This document shows, one piece after another, positions 1 through 5,546 of a DNA stretch of 5,810 nt. Every line of letters begins with the position of its first letter. Position 1 is the stretch's first letter. This DNA is from Clostridia bacterium (GTDB taxonomy: Bacteria > Bacillota > Clostridia > Oscillospirales > Acutalibacteraceae): the NCBI GenBank assembly GCA_017437165.1, contig JAFSBS010000419.1, forward strand, positions 1 to 5,810, given 5' to 3'. The translations under genes were made by a program, and so were the position numbers. The notes beneath the pieces were generated by a model. That model was not told the origin of the DNA. It was given only the letters and a program-made list of their open reading frames with translations, and made no database searches.

Positions 1-1442
1 AAAAGTCTTATAACAGGTTTTGCATCTATATAACCTTGTACTGCACACGCTTCATTTATATAATCTAATTTTAAAATTTCACTTTCGATGTCGTTCGGGT
101 AAACATTGTATCCTGAAATAATAATCATTCTCTTTTTACGACCGGTAAAGAAAAAATAACCATCTTCATCCATATAACCAAGGTCACCTGTAAGCACCCA
201 CTTATTACCTTTGCGGTCAAAATGGAAGCAGTCATCACTCTTATCTAAATAACAGTTCATAACTGTGTCACCACTGACAACAATTTCACCAATTGTGTTA
301 GGTGGTAATTTTTTATGCCTGTCATCCCAGATTTCAACTCTTAATTCGGCAAGTGGACGACCAATAGAATTTTCTTTGTACGCCCCCGCAACATTTGCAG
401 TACAAACAGATGAAACTTCTGTAAGACCATAACCGCGTAAAAGTTTACCTTTACTTCCCCACTTTTGAAGAACAGAGTTAAATTCATTAAGGAATGATTC
501 GCTTACCATATCGCCACCTGCCCAGAGGAGACGAAGATTTTTAAGATGTTCACCTTCAAAGTTAGATGCTTCGTACATCTTTTTAAACATATTAGGAACA
601 CCTAAAACATAGGTAACATTATATTTCTTTAAATATTTATTTGCTTTTTCAGGTGAGAATTGCGGCATACCAATGCAAGTAAAACCTGCACACATACTGA
701 AGTGCATTGCGACACCTAAACCAAAAGCGTGGAAAAGCGGTAAAACTATAAGAGAAAATTCTTCACCGGGTCTGTGTGGAGAATCTAAAAAACTTAACTT
801 AAAAGCGAGTGCATTAAGATTGTTTGAAGAAAGACATATCGTTTTACTTTTTCCTGTTGTTCCACCACCGTGAAGGAAAACAGCAGTTTCGTCACCATTG
901 TTTTGTACTGCCTTAGCAATAAAACTCAAGTGAGTAACGGTGTTATAAGCAATTTTTTTCTGATTTGTAATTTCTGTTTTAACTTTAACTTTTTCAAAAA
1001 CTTTAAAAACAGGTTTTGCAACTGTACTTACATAGTCAGAGGTACTGCAAACAATTGTAATACCCTCAAACTTATCAAGCACGTACTTGCAAGGGTCCAT
1101 AATCATATCGTAAACAAAAATCGCTTTTGATTTTGTTTTTTCTAAAATTTCTTCTAAAATATTTGGTGTCATCAACGGATGCACAATGTTTGCAACAGCA
1201 CCAATTTTATTAACTGCATAAAATGCCGCAAAGCATTGTGGAATATTCGGGAGAAAAATAGTTACAACATCGCCCTTTTTAATATTATTCTTATCAAGAT
1301 ACCCCGCAATAGCATCGACATCTTTCAAGAATTTTTTATGACTAATCATATTACCATAATTTTCAATTACGTTATATGAACCGAAATCTTTAGTACATTC
1401 TTTAAAATAGAGATAGCAACTCTGATTATTTGGTCTTATCAT
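1..1442 (-). CDS. AMP-forming acyl-CoA synthetase (fatty-acid-CoA ligase-like), C-terminus cut by window edge
   Basis: An open frame of 480 codons runs from an ATG at 1440-1442 off the left edge without a stop. It belongs to the ANL adenylate-forming superfamily, which activates a carboxylic acid with ATP to an acyl-AMP and then passes it to CoA in the cytoplasm. Visible core motifs are the phosphate loop GGGTTGKSK (residues 192-200, fitting the family signature), YGLTE (338-342), TGD (418-420) and the hinge region GRKKR...GYNVYP (434-449), followed by PNDIE where PxEIE is usual. Family members are commonly about 500-560 residues, so the missing part should be the rest of the C-terminal lid, with the catalytic lysine of the A10 motif. 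The start is supported by a strong ribosome site 7 bases upstream, and the gene has its own promoter, so it is probably not part of the upstream operon. Substrate chain length cannot be read from the sequence; a long-chain fatty acid is the default guess, other acyl or aryl acids are possible. Confidence 0.93.
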   Translation of the reverse strand, partial: MIRPNNQSCYLYFKECTKDFGSYNVIENYGNMISHKKFLKDVDAIAGYLDKNNIKKGDVVTIFLPNIPQCFAAFYAVNKIGAVANIVHPLMTPNILEEILEKTKSKAIFVYDMIMDPCKYVLDKFEGITIVCSTSDYVSTVAKPVFKVFEKVKVKTEITNQKKIAYNTVTHLSFIAKAVQNNGDETAVFLHGGGTTGKSKTICLSSNNLNALAFKLSFLDSPHRPGEEFSLIVLPLFHAFGLGVAMHFSMCAGFTCIGMPQFSPEKANKYLKKYNVTYVLGVPNMFKKMYEASNFEGEHLKNLRLLWAGGDMVSESFLNEFNSVLQKWGSKGKLLRGYGLTEVSSVCTANVAGAYKENSIGRPLAELRVEIWDDRHKKLPPNTIGEIVVSGDTVMNCYLDKSDDCFHFDRKGNKWVLTGDLGYMDEDGYFFFTGRKKRMIIISGYNVYPNDIESEILKLDYINEACAVQGYIDAKPVIRL

Positions 1443-1449
1443 CGCTGAA

Positions 1450-1457
1450 CTCCTTTC
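1450..1457 (-). promoter_or_regulatory. Ribosome binding site of the acyl-CoA synthetase gene
   Basis: On the minus strand GAAAGGAG lies 7 bases before the ATG at 1440-1442. This is a strong Shine-Dalgarno match at good spacing and fixes the start. Confidence 0.85.
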
Positions 1458-1485
1458 AAATATTACGAACAAAATAATTCATTTT

Positions 1486-1514
1486 ATTATAACACAAAAC
1501 AAATTCTATTTCAA
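1486..1514 (-). promoter_or_regulatory. Sigma-A-type promoter of the acyl-CoA synthetase gene
   Basis: On the minus strand TTGAAA (1509-1514) is followed after exactly 17 bases by a perfect TATAAT (1486-1491). The -10 box is preceded by TGT, giving an extended -10 (TGnTATAAT). The predicted transcript starts near 1479, giving a leader of about 37 bases. The -35 box sits only a few bases past the T-run of the upstream operon terminator, so this gene is insulated from the kinase operon and separately expressed. No operator-like repeat is evident. Confidence 0.8.
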
Positions 1515-1516
1515 TA

Positions 1517-1557
1517 TGAAAATAATAGAAAGAGTGCAGTTTATACTACACTCTTTC
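1517..1557 (-). terminator. Rho-independent terminator of the phosphorelay operon
   Basis: GAAAGAGTG (1528-1536) and CACTCTTTC (1549-1557) form a perfect 9-bp stem. After one C/A mismatch, three more pairs (AGT/ACT) enclose a TTAT loop. Read on the minus strand it begins 5 bases after the kinase stop codon and is followed by the T-rich run TATTATTTT. The plus-strand side (ATCTTATTTTTT) is also T-rich, but no plus-strand gene needs it. Confidence 0.85.
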
Positions 1558-1562
1558 ACATC

Positions 1563-3734
1563 TTATTTTTTAAACTGTGACAAAACTTTAAGAAGATTTT
1601 CTTCATCAATCGGTTTAGAAATGTGAGCATTCATACCAACATCTTTAACCTTTTTGATATCCTCCTGGAATGCATTTGCAGTCTGTGCAATAATAGGAAT
1701 AGTTTTTGAAGCCGGGTGGTCTGACTCTCTTATTTTAATCGTAGCTTCATAACCATTCATAACAGGCATCATAACATCCATAAGAATAAGGTCGTAGTCA
1801 CCTATATTTGAAGCAAGGAATTTTTCAACTGCCTCTTTACCGTTTTTAGCAACATCTGCTTTTACACCGGCATCTTCTAAAAGCATTAAAGCGACTTCAA
1901 TATTGAGTTCGTTATCTTCTACTAAAAGAACTTTCATACCGGACACATCTTCTGCAGACTTTACTCGTTCTTTTACCGCATCACAAACAACCTCTAAAGT
2001 TGTTGTTTTTAATGTTAAAACTACAATAAAAGTACTACCTAAACCGAGATTACTGTCAACGGTGATTTCACCACCTAATTTGTCAACATTGTTTTTAACA
2101 ATTGACATACCAAGTCCTGTACCAATACGGTATTTTCTGTCTTCTATTTCATCTTTTGAGAACGGTTCAAAAATATGTTCAAGATAATGCTTGTGCATTC
2201 CTATACCGGTATCCGTTATTTCAAATCTGTATGTGGCTTTATTTTCATCAAACGCAAGTTCATCACATTTGAAATAAATGTAACCATTGTCGGTATATTT
2301 TACTGCGTTACTCAAAATGTTAAGAAGAATCTGACGAATGTGTAATTTATTACCGATAACGCCATCGTGCTGAATATTTGTGAAATCCGTTTTTAATTCA
2401 ACGTCTTTACCTTCGAGTTGACCACGAATAATTGAACAACAAGTATCAAGCATACAACTCATAGGGAATGGCTCATCTTTTTCTTCATTTAAACCGGTTT
2501 CAAGTTTTGTTATATCAAGAATATCGTTTATAAGCCCTAAAAGATGTTCTGCCGCCATTCTTATTTTTTTATGACAATCCCTTAAAACTTCAGGACTTTC
2601 AATATTTTTTTCAGCTTTACCTATCATACCTATAATACCGTTGATAGGTGTTCTTATATCGTGAGACATATGTGACAAAAATTTAGTTTTTGCCATATTT
2701 GCATTTTTTGCTTCTTCTGCTGAAGCTGCAAGGGCTTTTGAATATTCACGTTCTTGTTCAATTAATTGTTTTGTGTTTCTGTTTTTTACAAGATAAATAT
2801 ATATACCTAATGTAAGACTCGCTAACAACACACCTATTAAAATAGCTGTATCACCTATCGCACCTGCAAAATCTATTGTTTGTGCACTTGCAAATTGCTC
2901 AGGTATTATCATTACCAAATTCCAGTTATTCGTTTTCATTGGTTGAACAACAAGGAAATAAATACCTTCTTCATCAAGAACACTCAAAGAAGTAACCGTA
3001 CTTTGCTTGTTACCAATTCTCTCGATTATTTCTTCTAAGGTATGACCATTCTTTCTCGTTACATGAGAAGCAATTTCTTCATAGTCAAAACTGTCGAAAA
3101 ACTCAAATTGGGATTTTTCTGTATAAATATTCTTACCGTTTTCATCTCTTATGCAAACTATATTTTCATTATTATAAGCATTATTATGAAACACGTTTGA
3201 ATATTCAGTCAAATCAACATAAAGAACAGAGTGAGTTATTACATTACCATCTGCCAAAACAACATCCTCATCATTTTTAGCAAGAAATGTCATATAATAT
3301 GTATCGTCATCGCCTACTTTGTTTGTAATGGTAAGTTGTCTTTCCTCGTCTGACAAAACTAAACCGTGTAAATTAAACTTTGTTTCGTGCGAAGTATAAA
3401 CCTTACCGTTCTTATCGACAATTCCAAATATAAGATTTTTATTTTCAAGTCTTTCTTCAAGTTTTGAAATGCTTTCAATACAATCTTCGGTATCAAAGGA
3501 ATCAAAGGTTGAGTATCTTATAGATATCATACTCAACAAATACCAATGTTCATCTATCATAGCGTCAACCGTTTCAGTTAACTGAGCAGAGGTTTCTTCT
3601 AAATGATACGCTCTTTCATCGTACACCATTTGATTAAACTCGTTAATAAACCAGGTTATTGTGACCACTGCTGTAATAACAGCTATAATTAATGATATTA
3701 CCCCTATGATTCTTCGGGTTTTCAAACTTTTCAT
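1563..3734 (-). CDS. Membrane-bound hybrid histidine kinase with extracytoplasmic sensor and C-terminal receiver domain
   Basis: A 723-residue sensor kinase that should autophosphorylate on His and pass phosphate to its own receiver Asp. Order of parts: membrane helix 1 (about 7-30); extracytoplasmic sensor (about 31-288), two-helix start then PAS-like folds (FGIVDKNGKVY near 104-114, NNWNLVMIIP near 269-278), resembling double-Cache sensors; membrane helix 2 (about 290-316); a charged helical linker with no clear HAMP; dimerisation domain with SHDIRTP (phosphoacceptor His358); ATPase domain with N-box Asn472/Asn476, DTGIG (508-512), EPF (523-525) and GTGLG (538-542); receiver from about 600 with acidic pair Glu606/Asp607, phosphorylated Asp653 (MDVMMP), Thr685 and Lys707. 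All catalytic residues look intact. There is no HPt domain, so a separate phosphotransfer protein is needed, and one is encoded first in this operon. The ligand is unknown. The ATG at 3732-3734 is preferred: it follows the regulator stop by 22 bases and has a GGTGAT site. An in-frame TTG at 3768-3770 would add 12 residues and overlap the upstream gene. Confidence 0.93.
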   Translation of the reverse strand: MKSLKTRRIIGVISLIIAVITAVVTITWFINEFNQMVYDERAYHLEETSAQLTETVDAMIDEHWYLLSMISIRYSTFDSFDTEDCIESISKLEERLENKNLIFGIVDKNGKVYTSHETKFNLHGLVLSDEERQLTITNKVGDDDTYYMTFLAKNDEDVVLADGNVITHSVLYVDLTEYSNVFHNNAYNNENIVCIRDENGKNIYTEKSQFEFFDSFDYEEIASHVTRKNGHTLEEIIERIGNKQSTVTSLSVLDEEGIYFLVVQPMKTNNWNLVMIIPEQFASAQTIDFAGAIGDTAILIGVLLASLTLGIYIYLVKNRNTKQLIEQEREYSKALAASAEEAKNANMAKTKFLSHMSHDIRTPINGIIGMIGKAEKNIESPEVLRDCHKKIRMAAEHLLGLINDILDITKLETGLNEEKDEPFPMSCMLDTCCSIIRGQLEGKDVELKTDFTNIQHDGVIGNKLHIRQILLNILSNAVKYTDNGYIYFKCDELAFDENKATYRFEITDTGIGMHKHYLEHIFEPFSKDEIEDRKYRIGTGLGMSIVKNNVDKLGGEITVDSNLGLGSTFIVVLTLKTTTLEVVCDAVKERVKSAEDVSGMKVLLVEDNELNIEVALMLLEDAGVKADVAKNGKEAVEKFLASNIGDYDLILMDVMMPVMNGYEATIKIRESDHPASKTIPIIAQTANAFQEDIKKVKDVGMNAHISKPIDEENLLKVLSQFKK

Positions 3735-3738
3735 TTTA

Positions 3739-3744
3739 ATCACC
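3739..3744 (-). promoter_or_regulatory. Ribosome binding site supporting the ATG start of the hybrid kinase
   Basis: GGTGAT on the minus strand, 4 bases before the ATG, can pair with the AUCACC part of the 16S rRNA 3' end. It is weaker than the sites of the other genes here. Its GTG is itself in frame, so it could be read as a start, but no better site lies ahead of that GTG or of the TTG at 3768-3770. Translational coupling to the preceding gene is likely. Confidence 0.5.
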
Positions 3745-3756
3745 GACTTTTTGTTA

Positions 3757-4815
3757 TTAGCCTTGTGCAAATCTGTTTATATAGAAATCGGTAATAGTAC
3801 CTTTACATTCTCTTGCCAATTTATAAATTTCTTCAGAGAACGCACCGGTATCAACCGCTAACTGACTTATTGCAATATTGAAGTTCTGTCTTGTAAAATC
3901 ATCTAATTTACAGAAAATTTCATCGAACTGCATAGCAAACGCACAAACTTGTGCATGAATCGGAGTTTCTTCTGCTGTAAGCTGATGCGGGAAACCTGTT
4001 CCGTCTGCTCTTTCGTGGTGATACATACAAATATCAGTACATACTGCCGTAAAGTATGCACAACTTGGTGCTGTATTTAACCTTACAAATTTAGCACCCG
4101 CTGTTGTATGTTTCTGGAACATTCTGTAATCGCTTTCATTCTTTTTTGGGAAGTCAATACATCTGTCAGGAATAGTCATATAACCAATATTATAAAAATA
4201 CGCCGCAGTTGTAATCATATTGATTTTTGCAGGTTCATATTCATCGCCTACAAATTGTGACCCGTACTCAGTCATAAGAATTCTTGTAAGTTCTGAAACG
4301 CGTTTGAACTTTTCATCACTTACACCTTTATTCTTCAAATAATCTTTATAAACACCTGTAAGTCTGCCTATAAAAATATTAGTATCATTTATATCAAATT
4401 CTTTTAAAGGTACACTGTAAACGTTAGTGTTACGCGGTTCAATGTCAAGAAGTGTATGCACTTTTTCTAAAACCATTTCGCCGTCAAATGGTTTTGAAAC
4501 AAATGAAGTTATACCGAATTCTGCTGCACGACGAACGTTCTCTTTAGTTGCCTCTGCAGTCATCATAATAATCGGAATACCTGTAATTCCATTGTTTTTC
4601 ATAAGTTGTAAAACAGAAAAACCATCTATTAAGGGCATAACAACGTCAAGAAGCATTGCATCAAATTTAACTTCTTTCTTTGTAAGTATATCAAGTGCTT
4701 CATAACCATTTTTAGCATCTGTAATTTCAAAATGATTTTCTAAAATATGATGAAGTATTTCTCTGTCAATGAAACTATCATCTGCTATCAATAATCTTTT
4801 TTTCTCTTCTGCCAC
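3757..4815 (-). CDS. Response regulator: receiver domain plus degenerate HD-GYP-like output domain
   Basis: A 352-residue cytoplasmic protein. Residues 6-125 are a complete receiver domain: acidic pair Asp12/Asp13, phosphorylated Asp57 (LLDVVMP), Thr86 and Lys108 (SKPF). Residues about 165-345 resemble the HD-GYP c-di-GMP phosphodiesterase fold, as in RpfG-type regulators. His236 (KHTTAGAKFV), HHE (266-268) and DGTGFP (271-276, GFP for GYP) are kept. The namesake motif LHDIGK reads FYNIGY (207-212), so His and Asp are replaced by Tyr208 and Asn209. The early helix His of the family appears to be Lys169, and the first Asp of the late AD-x-x-D motif appears to be Met295. Most metal ligands are therefore gone, and normal c-di-GMP hydrolysis is unlikely. 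Binding or protein-protein signalling is inferred. It lies 46 bases after the HPt gene and 22 bases before the kinase, and is presumably the final phosphate acceptor. The start is GTG, supported by its AAGGAG site. Confidence 0.9.
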   Translation of the reverse strand: MAEEKKRLLIADDSFIDREILHHILENHFEITDAKNGYEALDILTKKEVKFDAMLLDVVMPLIDGFSVLQLMKNNGITGIPIIMMTAEATKENVRRAAEFGITSFVSKPFDGEMVLEKVHTLLDIEPRNTNVYSVPLKEFDINDTNIFIGRLTGVYKDYLKNKGVSDEKFKRVSELTRILMTEYGSQFVGDEYEPAKINMITTAAYFYNIGYMTIPDRCIDFPKKNESDYRMFQKHTTAGAKFVRLNTAPSCAYFTAVCTDICMYHHERADGTGFPHQLTAEETPIHAQVCAFAMQFDEIFCKLDDFTRQNFNIAISQLAVDTGAFSEEIYKLARECKGTITDFYINRFAQG

Positions 4816-4824
4816 AATTTTTCG

Positions 4825-4830
4825 CTCCTT
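4825..4830 (-). promoter_or_regulatory. Ribosome binding site fixing the GTG start of the response regulator
   Basis: AAGGAG on the minus strand lies 9 bases before the GTG at 4813-4815. No upstream in-frame ATG is needed, and the receiver domain begins within a few residues of this start, so GTG is the likely start. Confidence 0.75.
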
Positions 4831-4838
4831 ATGTATAA

Positions 4839-4865
4839 TTGATTTTTACAGAAAATAAAAATCAA
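4839..4865 (-). other. AT-rich inverted repeat spanning the HPt stop codon
   Basis: TTGATTTTTA (minus strand, 4856-4865) pairs perfectly over 10 bp with TAAAAATCAA (4839-4848), with a 7-base loop. It includes the HPt stop codon (4862-4864) and ends 8 bases before the ribosome site of the next gene. It has only one G-C pair and no T-run after it, so it is not a convincing terminator. A mild effect on RNA processing or on the HPt-to-regulator expression ratio is possible. Confidence 0.4.
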
Positions 4866-5215
4866 ACTGCATTATTTTTTATAAAATCAACAAGTTCTTT
4901 TTGTAAATTTTCTATTTTGTCAAATTCCTCAAGTGCTGCTTGTGGGTTTCCTTGTCTTAAAAAATCTACAATTTTTGTGTAACTGTTACAAAGTGAATCG
5001 ATTGAAAGATTTGCTGTAACACCTTTGATTAAGTGAGTTCTTTCAATCGCTCTGTCAATCTCGTTTGACTCTATAAGAGAACGAAATTCATTCTCTTCAA
5101 TTACTTCAGGAAATTTAAAAAGAAGACGCTTATAAAAGTCAACTTTGCCTTTCATTCTATCAAGACCGACATCAATATTACACCCATATTTTTTTAACGA
5201 TTCTAAAAACTGCAT
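4862..5215 (-). CDS. Stand-alone HPt (histidine phosphotransfer) domain protein
   Basis: A 117-residue cytoplasmic protein consisting of essentially one HPt four-helix bundle, with no membrane segment. The signature is RTHLIKGVTANLSIDSL (residues 59-75), matching the family pattern A-H-x-L-K-G-x-x-x-N-L-G-x-x-x-L. His61 is the phosphoacceptor and Lys64/Gly65 are its usual neighbours. The helix before it contains FYKRLLFKF (27-35), typical of the HPt N-terminal half. HPt proteins carry phosphate between receiver domains. Here it would take it from Asp653 of the hybrid kinase, which lacks its own HPt, and pass it to Asp57 of the response regulator. It is the first gene of the operon, with a GAGGTG ribosome site and a strong promoter. 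The Gly usual after NL is Ser71, a mild variation. The pairing of partners is inferred from the operon, not shown by the sequence. Confidence 0.88.
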   Translation of the reverse strand: MQFLESLKKYGCNIDVGLDRMKGKVDFYKRLLFKFPEVIEENEFRSLIESNEIDRAIERTHLIKGVTANLSIDSLCNSYTKIVDFLRQGNPQAALEEFDKIENLQKELVDFIKNNAV

Positions 5216-5219
5216 ACCG

Positions 5220-5225
5220 CACCTC
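5220..5225 (-). promoter_or_regulatory. Ribosome binding site of the HPt gene
   Basis: GAGGTG on the minus strand, 4 bases before the ATG at 5213-5215, matches the anti-Shine-Dalgarno sequence at workable spacing and supports this start. Confidence 0.75.
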
Positions 5226-5291
5226 GTTTGTTATTTCTGCATAAAATTTCAACAAAATACCACGAATATCTGTTAATAATTTATCATTCTA

Positions 5292-5320
5292 AATATACCA
5301 TAAATGTCAGTTTATGTCAA
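5292..5320 (-). promoter_or_regulatory. Sigma-A-type promoter of the phosphorelay operon
   Basis: A perfect TTGACA (5315-5320) and TATATT (5292-5297) are separated by exactly 17 bases on the minus strand. The -10 box carries an extended TGG upstream. A T-tract just before the -35 box could act like an UP element. Transcription should begin near 5285, leaving a leader of about 70 bases before the HPt start, in which I see no riboswitch-like structure. The spacer contains the inverted repeat CATAAA-N6-TTTATG (5299-5316), which could be an operator. Confidence 0.85.
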
Positions 5321-5333
5321 TAAAAAAGTGTGG

Positions 5334-5403
5334 TTAGATGTTAGGGACTAGGGATTAGGGATTAGGAACTAGGAATCAGGAACTAGGAATTAGGAATTAG
5401 AAT
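5334..5403. repeat. Tandem heptanucleotide array, consensus YTAGGRA, about 10 units
   Basis: From 5341 to 5396 eight consecutive 7-base units follow YTAGGRA (TTAGGGA, CTAGGGA, TTAGGGA, TTAGGAA, CTAGGAA, TCAGGAA, CTAGGAA, TTAGGAA). One decayed unit flanks each side (TTAGATG at 5334-5340, TTAGAAT at 5397-5403). The units keep strict 7-base phase. Within the core they vary only at position 1 (T/C), position 2 (one T-to-C) and position 6 (G/A). All three frames are not preserved and no gene is seen here. The array ends about 14 bases upstream of the -35 box of the phosphorelay promoter. Confidence 0.9.
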
Positions 5404-5411
5404 ACGCAAAG

Positions 5412-5460
5412 AAAAAGCTCAGTTCACTGACCCGAAAATCAATTAACTGAGTTTTTGTTT
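5412..5460 (-). terminator. Hairpin terminator, probably bidirectional, after the surface-protein gene
   Basis: CTCAGTT (5418-5424) pairs with AACTGAG (5445-5451). Inside, TGA (5428-5430) can pair with TCA (5438-5440) across a CCCGAAAA loop. Flanking A5/T5 runs can extend the stem past a bulged G at 5417. On the minus strand CTTTTTCTTT follows the stem, on the plus strand TTTTTGTTTATTTT. The only gene that needs it is the minus-strand one ending at 5525, about 65 bases away. Confidence 0.7.
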
Positions 5461-5463
5461 ATT

Positions 5464-5492
5464 TTACTTGCAACTTGCACACTTACTACTTG
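5464..5492. repeat. Short degenerate 7-base repeat with ACTTG core
   Basis: TTACTTG, CAACTTG, CACACTT and ACTACTTG follow one another, with the ACTTG core recurring roughly every 7 bases. The last units are out of phase by one base. This is a weak repeat, noted because it is the second 7-base periodic tract in the same spacer. Confidence 0.4.
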
Positions 5493-5521
5493 AAACTGAA
5501 AAAATCAAGGCTTTTTGGTGT

Positions 5522-5546
5522 CAATCATAGAACCGTCCCCTGATTG
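5522..5546. repeat. Small palindromic REP-like element with AGAACCGTCCCC core
   Basis: CAATCA (5522-5527) and TGATTG (5541-5546) form a 6-bp inverted repeat around TAGAACCGTCCCC. From memory, GGGGACGGTTCT cores flanked by short palindromes recur as dispersed repeats in several Clostridia genomes, in some cases near IS200-like/REP-associated transposase genes; I could not search for this. No transposase lies in the window. The element covers the stop codon and last six sense codons of the adjacent surface-protein gene. Confidence 0.5.

Noticed and set aside
870..1130. Plus-strand open frame of 86 codons, and the similar ones at 673-873 and 1179-1379
   Set aside because: They lie opposite the acyl-CoA synthetase gene, which shows clear family motifs throughout. 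Their proteins are low-complexity and unlike any family I know.
1903..2187. Plus-strand open frames at 1903-2187, 3661-3861 and 4427-4705
   Set aside because: They are antisense to the intact kinase and regulator coding regions; the kinase and receiver motifs on the minus strand explain the sequence.
2690..2800. HAMP domain after the second membrane helix of the kinase
   Set aside because: The linker is a single charged helix of about 35 residues running directly into the dimerisation domain, too short and without the HAMP pattern of two helices.
4832..4865. Internal promoter before the response regulator (TTGATT and TATACA)
   Set aside because: The spacing is 22 bases, too long for a sigma-A promoter, and the region is simply AT-rich.
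5334..5403. CRISPR array or telomere-like repeat
   Set aside because: Units are 7 bases with no spacers, so this is not CRISPR. TTAGGGA resembles a telomere motif only by chance; the period is 7 and units vary.
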